NCBI GenBank assembly: GCA_900313545.1
Contig: OMRS01000226.1
Location: 1 to 8,505 of the forward strand
Direction of reading: 5' to 3'
Length of the DNA: 8,505 nucleotides
Source of the DNA: an uncultured Eubacteriales bacterium
Lineage (GTDB): Bacteria; Bacillota_A; Clostridia; Christensenellales; Aristaeellaceae
Both the position numbers and the translations under genes were made by a program. The notes under the pieces are model-generated. The model saw nothing but the letters and a program-made list of their open reading frames with translations, did no database searches and had not been told where the DNA came from. Within the stretch, counting starts at the first letter, position 1. Each line of letters opens with the position of its first letter. Shown here in pieces: positions 1 to 5,326 of the stretch.

Positions 1-834
1 GTAACCGTTGCGGATGCTGGAGCGGAACTGGTGAGTGTTTACGACAAATCCAGAAAGCTGGAACGGATCTGGACGGGAAATCCGGAGATATGGAACCGGC
101 ATGCCCCGGTTCTGTTCCCCTTTGTGGGGAAGGTGGCGGGCGGCAGATACCGCATCGGCGGGCAGGAATACACAATGAAGACCCAGCATGGCTTTGCCCG
201 GGACAGGAATTTCACCTGCCTGAGTGCCTCTGCACAGGAGGTGGTGCATCGCCTCTGCGCAGATGAGCAGACGCTTGCCATCTATCCTTATTCCTTCTGC
301 CTGACCATTCGCCACCGCCTTGATGGAAGACATCTGCAGGTGGAATGGACGGTTGAAAATGACGGCAAAGAGCGGATGTACTATTCCATTGGCGGGCATC
401 CGGGCTTTCTGCTTCCTCCCGGAATCCGCAAGGAGGACTGCTTCCTTCTGTTCCCGGAGGCGGATACGCTGCGGTATATCAGTGCAGATCCGGCGGGTTT
501 TGCCCTCACAGGCAATGTCAGGACGCTGAAACTGGTTGACGGGCGGATACCTTACGGGAAGGACATTCCCGATACCTGGATTTTTGAGGATGGACAGGTC
601 CGGCGCGTAGGGATTGCGACCCCTGACGGAAGCCCCTATGTCCGGATGGACTGCGCCCAGTTCCCCATGCTTGCGGTCTGGGCGAATCCTGCGGGACCGT
701 TTATCTGTCTTGAGCCCTGGTTTGGACGTACGGATGACGAGGGCTTTGAAGGAAGCATCGATCAGAAGAAAGACATCCAGATGCTGGAACCGGGAGAGCG
801 GAGGGAGATTTCCTATTCCATGGAGTTCTGCTGA
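1..834 (+). CDS. Aldose 1-epimerase family protein (LacX-like), 5' end outside window
   Basis: This family interconverts the alpha and beta anomers of aldose sugars or sugar phosphates in the cytoplasm. The frame is open from base 1, and the residues before the first GTG (position 31) read as a typical family N-terminus (VADAGAELVSV), so the gene starts left of the window; 277 residues are visible. Family landmarks appear in order: 'RHAPVLFPFVG', 'QHGFARD' (His codon at 187), 'GGHPGF' (probable catalytic His at 397) and 'CLEPWFGRTDD' near the C-terminus (probable catalytic Glu at 712). These place it with LacX/YeaD-like mutarotases rather than with canonical GalM. The C-terminus looks complete. 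A DUF3006-like gene starts 39 bp after its stop, so the two are probably co-transcribed. The exact sugar cannot be told from sequence. Confidence 0.93.
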   Translation, partial: VTVADAGAELVSVYDKSRKLERIWTGNPEIWNRHAPVLFPFVGKVAGGRYRIGGQEYTMKTQHGFARDRNFTCLSASAQEVVHRLCADEQTLAIYPYSFCLTIRHRLDGRHLQVEWTVENDGKERMYYSIGGHPGFLLPPGIRKEDCFLLFPEADTLRYISADPAGFALTGNVRTLKLVDGRIPYGKDIPDTWIFEDGQVRRVGIATPDGSPYVRMDCAQFPMLAVWANPAGPFICLEPWFGRTDDEGFEGSIDQKKDIQMLEPGERREISYSMEFC

Positions 835-873
835 TGCATTCCGGCGGAGATGAGCGGAAAGAGGTGAAAACAG

Positions 874-1050
874 ATGGAACCCAGAAGATATGTCGTCGAA
901 CGGATCGACGGGGATTACGCATGGCTCAGGCGGACGGATGTCCCGGGGGAGGAGCCGATTCTGGTGGCCCGGGCGCTGCTGCCTGAAGGCATAGAGGAGG
1001 GAACGCAGCTGCAGCGGATCCTTCTCGAATACGAAATCATCGGGGAATAA
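874..1050 (+). CDS. Small DUF3006-like protein (58 aa)
   Basis: This short reading frame starts at an ATG nine bases after an AGAGG ribosome binding site (860-864) and encodes 58 residues with no signal peptide or membrane segment. The sequence (YVVERIDGDYAWLRR, then LLPEGIEEGTQL) matches the layout of the DUF3006 family: a 'V-x-R-I-x-G-D-x-A' strand, an acidic strand and a 'LPEG-x-x-EG' turn. The family is thought to form a small beta domain and is often found beside metallo-beta-lactamase-fold hydrolases; its function is unknown. Here its immediate neighbour is an aldose epimerase, and the only MBL gene in view lies more than 4 kb downstream. It probably belongs to the same transcript as the epimerase. 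No hairpin with a T-tract follows its stop. Confidence 0.8.
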   Translation: MEPRRYVVERIDGDYAWLRRTDVPGEEPILVARALLPEGIEEGTQLQRILLEYEIIGE

Positions 1051-1059
1051 GTCTTTCGA

Positions 1060-1096
1060 TTCGTTTTAAGTTCGTTTAAGGTTAGGCTGATATACT
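1060..1096 (+). promoter_or_regulatory. Promoter with CiaR-like TTTAAG direct repeats
   Basis: Two TTTAAG hexamers (1065-1070 and 1075-1080) lie in a direct repeat, and the longer TTCGTTT cores begin at 1060 and 1071, one helical turn apart. A -10 hexamer TATACT (1091-1096) follows exactly 10 bp after the second TTTAAG, and there is no recognisable -35. From family knowledge, the streptococcal regulator CiaR binds TTTAAG-N5-TTTAAG just upstream of the -10; here the spacing is N4. The response regulator encoded at 1815 has a CiaR-like DNA-binding domain, so I infer that it activates this promoter. Confidence 0.6.
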
Positions 1097-1123
1097 CTCA
1101 TCGTTCCCGAGAGGAACATATCC

Positions 1124-1139
1124 GACAGGACATCCTGTC
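1124..1139 (+). promoter_or_regulatory. Inverted repeat in the 5' leader of the secreted-protein gene
   Basis: GACAGGA and TCCTGTC form a perfect 7-bp inverted repeat around a 2-nt centre. It lies about 20 bp downstream of the likely transcription start and 7 bp upstream of the AAAAGGAG ribosome binding site (1147-1154). It could be a small RNA hairpin (6 bp with a 4-nt loop) or a dyad operator for a dimeric repressor. A weaker 5-bp hairpin (1103-1117) precedes it. No T-tract follows, so it is not a terminator. Confidence 0.4.
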
Positions 1140-1163
1140 ATCACAGAAAAGGAGTGTATCAAC

Positions 1164-1730
1164 ATGAAGAAAAACCTTTTTAAATCCCTGATTGCAGGTG
1201 TGCTGGCCCTGACCCTGATCTTTGGCGCCATGGCTGTCGCAGAGAACACCGCAGATGCTGCAGCTTCATCCCAGACGGAAACGGGCGCAGCCGACGCTGC
1301 AGCTTCATCCCAGGCGGAAACGGGCGCAGCCGATGCAGCTGCGGCTCAGGCGGAGCAGGAGGCATTCTCCGAGGCCGTGAACGCTCTGAGAAATGCCCGG
1401 CAGAAAGCCGCAAAGCAGGAACTCGAGACGGAAATCAAGGGCTATGTGGCAGCGGGCGAGATGACTCAGGAACAGGCTGACCTGCTTCTCAGGCGCATCG
1501 AGGAGCGCCAGGCCCAGCGCAGCTCCCGTCAGTCCGAAAGGAAAAATGCGCCCGGCATGGGCAGAAACAACGGCGGACAGGCGGGCTGCCCCTCCATGAA
1601 TGGAAACGGCGGACAGCCGGGTGGCCGCGGAATGGGAAGAAACAACGGCGGACAGAAGGGCGGCCGCGGAATGGGAAGAAACAATGGCTTTGGCAGACCG
1701 ACGGGCGGCTCTGACGCGAACCGGTTCTGA
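1164..1730 (+). CDS. Secreted repeat protein with DUF2680/LTxxQ-like helical core
   Basis: This 188-residue protein starts at an ATG nine bases after AAAAGGAG. Residues 1-26 form a signal peptide (MKKN, hydrophobic 8-22, cleavage after AVA). Residues 31-61 are two 13-residue repeats (DAAASSQ-T/A-ETGAA) plus a partial third. Residues 66-125 are predicted helical and charged; the part 'YVAAGEMTQEQADLLLRRIEERQ' resembles DUF2680 and has an [L/M]TxxQ motif (100-104) as in Spy/CpxP-type chaperones. Residues 131-181 are a basic Gly/Asn/Arg array (GMGRNNGGQ units) with one Cys (142). There is no sortase motif or lipobox, so it is probably released or held at the envelope by charge. It precedes a two-component system across a terminator. 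I infer it is the main output, and possibly a feedback partner, of that system. Its function is not established. Confidence 0.85.
   Translation: MKKNLFKSLIAGVLALTLIFGAMAVAENTADAAASSQTETGAADAAASSQAETGAADAAAAQAEQEAFSEAVNALRNARQKAAKQELETEIKGYVAAGEMTQEQADLLLRRIEERQAQRSSRQSERKNAPGMGRNNGGQAGCPSMNGNGGQPGGRGMGRNNGGQKGGRGMGRNNGFGRPTGGSDANRF
1254..1331 (+). repeat. 39-bp tandem repeat, two full copies plus a partial third
   Basis: Units at 1254-1292 and 1293-1331 are nearly identical (GATGCTGCAGCTTCATCC versus GACGCTGCAGCTTCATCC at the starts), and a degenerate third begins at 1332. Each unit encodes 13 residues, so gain or loss of a copy keeps the frame. They form the Ala/Ser/Thr-rich linker after the signal peptide. 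Confidence 0.85.
1554..1706 (+). repeat. Gly/Asn/Arg repeat array (units of 39, 36 and 39 bp plus a last partial)
   Basis: Units begin at 1554, 1593, 1629 and 1668 and encode GMGRNNGGQAGCP, SMNGNGGQPGGR, GMGRNNGGQKGGR and GMGRNNGFGRP. The third and fourth are almost identical in DNA, which suggests recent duplication; the second is diverged. The 13-residue period is the same as in the N-terminal array, although the sequences are unrelated. Confidence 0.8.
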
Positions 1731-1745
1731 TTGATCTGACAAACA

Positions 1746-1776
1746 GGCGCTATCCTGATGGGGTGGCGCCGTTTTT
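1746..1776 (+). terminator. Rho-independent terminator after the secreted-protein gene
   Basis: GGCGCTATCC (1746-1755) pairs with GGGTGGCGCC (1761-1770) in a 10-bp stem with two G-U pairs and a 5-nt loop, followed by GTTTTT (1771-1776). It starts 15 bp after the stop codon at 1730 and ends 38 bp before the response regulator start. This separates a highly expressible upstream gene from its regulators. The only space for another promoter is about 20 bp, and I see no -35/-10 pair there. Confidence 0.88.
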
Positions 1777-1814
1777 CCGTATCAGAAATGTCTGTTAGGG
1801 GAGGAGAGAAAGAA

Positions 1815-2489
1815 ATGAGACTGCTTTTTGCTGAAGATGATCCGGACCTGGGGGAAGCGGTACGGATCCTGCTGGAACGGTCGGGGTATTCCGTGGATAT
1901 GGTGGACAACGGGGAGGATGCCCTGGACTATGCTCTTGAGGGGGATTATGACGGACTGATCCTGGACTGGATGATGCCCGGAAAGGATGGCGTGACGGTC
2001 CTTGAAGACCTGCGCCGCAGGGGAGTGTCGGTCCCGTGCCTGATTCTCACTGCCCGGGACGCGGTGGAAGACCGGGTCCGGGGGCTGGATGCGGGTGCGG
2101 ATGACTATTTGCCAAAGCCGTTTGACACGGGGGAGCTGCTTGCACGCGTCCGGGCCATGCTGCGCAGGAAGGCGGATTATTCCCCGGACATTCTGAGCTT
2201 CGGTGGAGTTGAACTGGACCGCTCCGAAATGGAACTGCGAAGAGGCGGCTGTTCGGTGAAACTGAACAACAAGGCCTATCAGCTCATGGAGATGCTGATG
2301 TCCCAGCCGCATGTGGTGCACAGCATCGACCGGATCATGGAAAAGGTCTGGGGCTGGAACTCGGATGCGGAAAGCAGCGTGGTCTGGGTCAATATTTCCT
2401 TCCTGCGCAAAAAGCTCTCTGAGCTCCAGGCACAGGTGGAGATCCGTGCCACCCGGGGAGTGGGGTATTCCCTGGAGGAAAAGGCATGA
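1815..2489 (+). CDS. OmpR-family response regulator (CiaR-like)
   Basis: A 224-residue DNA-binding response regulator. The start chosen is the ATG at 1815, which has AGGAG at 1802-1806 and gives the usual 'MRLLFAEDD' opening; an in-frame ATG at 1758 lies inside the terminator hairpin and is rejected. The receiver domain (1-115) has the acidic pair D8/D9, phospho-acceptor D51 in 'LILDWMMPGKDG', T79 and K101 in 'LPKPF'. The winged-helix domain (about 127-220) ends with 'EKVWGWNSDAESSVVWVNISFLRKKL' split by 'ATRGVGYSL'; the WG-x-(D/N)SD and VV-x-V spacing resembles CiaR. Its stop overlaps the kinase start by 4 bp (ATGA), so the two are translationally coupled. I infer that it binds the TTTAAG repeats at 1060-1080, which would make the module autoregulatory. 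Confidence 0.95.
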   Translation: MRLLFAEDDPDLGEAVRILLERSGYSVDMVDNGEDALDYALEGDYDGLILDWMMPGKDGVTVLEDLRRRGVSVPCLILTARDAVEDRVRGLDAGADDYLPKPFDTGELLARVRAMLRRKADYSPDILSFGGVELDRSEMELRRGGCSVKLNNKAYQLMEMLMSQPHVVHSIDRIMEKVWGWNSDAESSVVWVNISFLRKKLSELQAQVEIRATRGVGYSLEEKA

Positions 2490-3790
2490 TCCGGGAAATC
2501 AGGCGGAAGTTTATCCGGATCGCTGTGCTGGTGCTTTCCCTGGCCATGGTGACCGTCACCCTGGTCATCAATCTGGTCAACTGGGTGAATGTGCGCTCAG
2601 AGCTTCGGGAAACGCTGGAGTATCTCAGCGTGAATACGAGGATGGACAGTGGAAGGGGAAAAATCCAGGAGCGGCCGGGACGCGGCGGCTTTTCCCGGCA
2701 CATGCGCAACACCTTCAATGAATCCCGTTTCTTTTCCGCCACCGTCCTTTCCGGGGGGCGGATCCTGCTTGGGGATGTATCCATGGTGGAGGAAGAGGAT
2801 GAGGACACCCTGCGTGACCTTGTTGAAAAAGCCAGCAGCAGCGGACGCGAGGAAGGACTTCTTGGAGACTACATGTTCCGGGAAAACTCACAGCGGGAAG
2901 GGATCTGGCAGGGGGTATTCCTGAACTGTGAAACCCGACTGACCAATGTGCGGCGCCTTGCAGTGATCTCCGCGCTGGTATGTCTTGGATGCATTGCGCT
3001 CTCCGGGCTGCTGGTGGCTTATTTCAGCCGCCTGGCCATCCGTCCGCTGATTGAAAATGCGGTTCAGCAGAAGCAGTTTATTACCGACGCGGGTCATGAA
3101 CTGAAGACGCCACTCACCGTAATTTCCGCGAATATGGACGTGCTTTCCCAGGATCTGGGAGATAACCCGTGGGTGCGCTCGACACGAAAGCAGGTGGCCT
3201 CCATGCGCCAGCTGGTCAGCGAGCTCATCTATCTGTCCCGCATGGATGAAGAGGATGCCCATCTGCAGATGGAGCGGCTGGACCTGTCCACTCTTGTCAG
3301 GCAGGAGGCGGAACCTTTTGAGGGAATGGCAGAGTTTTCCGGGAAAAGGATGCTCATGGAAATTAAGGAGGGCGTGTTCATTCAGGGAGACCGGGCAGCA
3401 TGCCGGCGCATGGTCTCCGTGCTGTGTGACAATGCGGTCAAGTACGCGCCAACCGGGGATGAAATCCATCTGGGACTTGGCAGGGAGGGGCGCAGTGTGC
3501 GTCTGACGGTGGAGAACGGCGTGGAGAACCCCCTGGAGGAGGAGACCCTGCGGCACCTCTTTGACAGGTTCTATCGGGCGGATCCTTCCAGAAGCCGAAA
3601 AAACGGCGGCTACGGGATCGGACTGTCCGTGGCCCGAAGTATCGCCCACCGGCATGGCGGGGAAATCCGGGTTTGGCAGGGAGACGGCAGGATCTCCTTT
3701 GCCGTGACGTTCCCTGTGACTGCTTTTCGCGGGACGGGGAAAGGGCAGGAATCAAAGGCAGAGGAAAAAATGGATATCCGTGAATGCTGA
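2486..3790 (+). CDS. Membrane sensor histidine kinase, cognate partner of the upstream regulator
   Basis: A 434-residue kinase. TM1 spans about 10-32 and TM2 about 158-181, enclosing an extracellular domain of about 125 residues with a basic stretch (56-75) and an acidic cluster (VEEEDEDT, 101-108). There is no HAMP domain; TM2 runs almost straight into HisKA, with H204 in 'AGHELKTPL' and the ExxT phosphatase element. The ATPase domain has the N-box 'CDNAVKYAP' (N316), an F-box region 'LFDRFYRADPSR' and the G2 box 'GGYGIGLS' (374-381). The usual DxGxG (G1) box reads 'VENGVENP', a degeneracy I recall from other clostridial kinases of this type. It autophosphorylates on sensing an envelope signal, unknown here, and passes phosphate to the regulator encoded just before it. 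A 25-residue charged tail follows the catalytic core. Confidence 0.95.
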   Translation: MIREIRRKFIRIAVLVLSLAMVTVTLVINLVNWVNVRSELRETLEYLSVNTRMDSGRGKIQERPGRGGFSRHMRNTFNESRFFSATVLSGGRILLGDVSMVEEEDEDTLRDLVEKASSSGREEGLLGDYMFRENSQREGIWQGVFLNCETRLTNVRRLAVISALVCLGCIALSGLLVAYFSRLAIRPLIENAVQQKQFITDAGHELKTPLTVISANMDVLSQDLGDNPWVRSTRKQVASMRQLVSELIYLSRMDEEDAHLQMERLDLSTLVRQEAEPFEGMAEFSGKRMLMEIKEGVFIQGDRAACRRMVSVLCDNAVKYAPTGDEIHLGLGREGRSVRLTVENGVENPLEEETLRHLFDRFYRADPSRSRKNGGYGIGLSVARSIAHRHGGEIRVWQGDGRISFAVTFPVTAFRGTGKGQESKAEEKMDIREC

Positions 3791-3826
3791 ACGGGATCGT
3801 CAGATGCAGAGCTGTCACTACAGGGG

Positions 3827-3866
3827 ACGGGAGGAAACAGCTTTCAGGAAGCCTGCCCGTGCTTTT
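3827..3866 (+). terminator. Weak terminator-like hairpin after the kinase gene
   Basis: ACGGGAGG (3827-3834) can pair with CCTGCCCGT (3852-3860) with one bulged G, leaving a 17-nt loop, followed by GCTTTTCC. The stem is reasonable but the T-tract is only four long. It is the only candidate transcript end in the 198 bp between the kinase and the acetyltransferase. That gap has no convincing gene and no clear promoter; it also holds a CCCCGGGG palindrome near 3885. Confidence 0.3.
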
Positions 3867-3988
3867 CCTGATTTTGCGCAATCCCCGGGGAACACGTTGT
3901 TACGACCGACAGACGGGGATCAGCAGGGAAAACGGGAGGCCATGCCGGTTGTGCGGGGGAATGCAGGAACTGTGAAGATGGAGGAAAA

Positions 3989-4465
3989 ATGATGCATAAT
4001 ACTGTTCGTCGGGCGGAAAAGCGGGATATCCCCGCCATCATGGAACTGCTGAAGCAGGTCAATCGGGTCCATGCCGAGGGGCGTCCCGATCTGTTCAAGC
4101 TGACGACGAAATACTCGGAAGAAGAACTGGCTGTCCTTCTGGAGGATGACCAGAAGCCTGTCTTTGTCTGCACGGACAGCGAGGGACGGGTGCTCGGGCA
4201 TGGATTCTGCGCGATGCAGCGTCCTGACAACCCCAGACTTCTGAGTGACATTCTGACGCTGTATATTGACGATATCTGTGTTGATGAGACCGCACGGGGG
4301 CGTCACGTGGGGAAAATGCTCTACGAACAGATTGTGGCCTATGCCCGTCAATGCGGCTGTTACCATATCACGCTGAATGTATGGACCTGCAATCCTGGAG
4401 CCATGAGGTTTTATCAGAGCCTTGGCCTGGTCCCCTATAAGATCGGAATGGAGATGTTGCTGTGA
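3989..4465 (+). CDS. GNAT-family N-acetyltransferase
   Basis: A 158-residue cytoplasmic protein of the GCN5-related acetyltransferase fold, which moves an acetyl group from acetyl-CoA to an amine on a small molecule or protein. The N-terminal helix region 'VRRAEKRDIPAIMELL' is standard. The acetyl-CoA pyrophosphate loop (motif A) is 'CVDETARGRHVGKMLYEQI' (97-115) and motif B is 'NVWTCNPGAMRFYQSLGL' (130-147). The loop has His where many GNATs have the central Gly, which I recall as common in this subfamily. GGAGG (3980-3984) lies 4 bp before the ATG at 3989 and 7 bp before an in-frame ATG at 3992, so translation may begin one codon later. The substrate cannot be predicted. It stands alone between the kinase gene and a gene-free stretch. 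Confidence 0.94.
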   Translation: MMHNTVRRAEKRDIPAIMELLKQVNRVHAEGRPDLFKLTTKYSEEELAVLLEDDQKPVFVCTDSEGRVLGHGFCAMQRPDNPRLLSDILTLYIDDICVDETARGRHVGKMLYEQIVAYARQCGCYHITLNVWTCNPGAMRFYQSLGLVPYKIGMEMLL

Positions 4466-5182
4466 AGTTCGGTTCACCTGAAGCGGAAATCTGAGGCGGG
4501 GTCTCCATGCAGGGAAAAGCAGAAGTCAGCTTCGCAACCGGTTGTAAAGAGCTCCGGCAGGATTCCATGCATAATCTGTGAGGACGGACGTTTCCCTGTG
4601 ATAGCGTCAGTTCAAGAGGTGTCGTATGTGTAAATACATAACTTGTCCGAATGAAGCGGATTTGTGGATATTGCGAAGCAATCCATATTCCCATTCGATT
4701 ATGCGTGATATATGCAGGGAAGCATCGTCCGTGTTGCAATTTATCGTTATGGTTCGTCCTTGACGCTGAGTCAGATGCCTGACTGTTCGTCATCTGACTT
4801 CAAAATTGCTGGTGTTTTACCTGTTTATCGTGTTGCTGATATTTGGTGTATTAAGGCAACTGATTACGGCGTCGAATGATGAGGGATTGATCCGCGTTTC
4901 CTGCAGACAGGTTTTTAGGTAGACTGTTCCTGCGGTCTAAAGGCAAATAAGATACTTTTTCGGATGAATCATATAGATGAACCTGAATCGGGAAGACGCA
5001 AATATAGAGAAAAATCCTGGTTGCGCTTCGAGTAGGACCTGAACTGAAAAGGACAGAGACTGCTGCAGATATGATGAAACACCGGAGAATACTGAAAAGG
5101 ATTTGAGCCAAATGAAGAGGAGCAGTCTGATCCGAAATGAGGGACAAGGTGAGCATTTCCGATCTGTATCAGAGAAATTCGG
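4466..5182. other. Gene-free stretch of about 700 bp, lower GC than neighbouring genes
   Basis: No reading frame here looks like a real gene. Frames on both strands are short and stop-rich, and the longer minus-strand ones lack recognisable motifs. GC falls stepwise: a 60-base row at 4801 is about 37% GC and one at 5221 is about 17%, against about 70% in the response regulator. Visible structure includes the palindrome CAACCGGTTG (4535-4544), an imperfect hairpin with an ATTGC-GAA-GCAAT core (about 4669-4682), a 9-bp inverted repeat (4769-4799) and TAGAC/GTCTA arms at 4920-4939. It may be decayed coding DNA, an acquired segment, or hold an unrecognised small RNA. I cannot assign it. Confidence 0.6.
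4769..4799. repeat. 9-bp inverted repeat with an alternative nested hairpin
   Basis: AGTCAGATG (4769-4777) and CATCTGACT (4791-4799) are perfect inverted repeats around a 13-nt centre. The left arm can instead form a smaller hairpin, GTCAG (4770-4774) with CTGAC (4779-4783). The two structures exclude each other. No T-tract follows in either direction. Confidence 0.5.
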
Positions 5183-5211
5183 TTGTTGTCAGACAGGATT
5201 TCTGTTATAAT
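5183..5211 (+). promoter_or_regulatory. Extended -10 promoter for the MBL-fold hydrolase gene
   Basis: TTGTTG (5183-5188) is separated by 17 bp from a consensus TATAAT (5206-5211), and TG at 5203-5204 gives the extended -10 form. The predicted start near 5218 leaves a very AT-rich leader of about 110 nt. Two more TATAAT copies, each within TATAATTG (5245-5252 and 5268-5275, 23 bp apart), lie in the leader but have no -35 partner. Confidence 0.75.
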
Positions 5212-5326
5212 CCAAATGAAAAATATATTAAAAACAAAAATCAATATAATTGCGTAAATGTCAGTTCTATAATTGATTAATGTGTATTGCCTTTTGCCCG
5301 GCCATTATCATAGAGAAAGGAAACAG

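Noticed and set aside
1254..1706. CRISPR or mobile repeat array
   Set aside because: The repeats are contiguous, in frame and inside one gene, with no spacers.
1305..1742. Minus-strand 145-codon frame opposite the secreted repeat protein
   Set aside because: It mirrors the repetitive gene, has no ribosome binding site, and the + strand frame has a signal peptide, a promoter and a terminator.
2888..3655. Minus-strand 255-codon frame opposite the histidine kinase
   Set aside because: It lies wholly inside a kinase with all its catalytic boxes; high GC keeps antisense frames open.
3780..3992. Short + strand frames (GTG 3780, ATG 3784) between the kinase and the GNAT
   Set aside because: Neither has a well-placed ribosome binding site and the residues show no domain or composition typical of a protein. 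The stop overlap with the GNAT start is tempting but not enough.
4626..4763. 45-codon + strand frame with AGAGG six bases before its ATG
   Set aside because: The ribosome binding site is fair, but the peptide (MCKYITCPNEADLW...) matches nothing I know and there is no promoter. Too weak to call.
4368..4793. Minus-strand 141-codon frame
   Set aside because: It overlaps the 3' end of the GNAT gene and has no recognisable motif or hydrophobic pattern; it reads as chance.
4851..5244. Two overlapping minus-strand frames of about 100 codons
   Set aside because: Low-complexity hydrophobic stretches from AT-rich DNA, no ribosome binding sites, and they lie opposite the MBL promoter.
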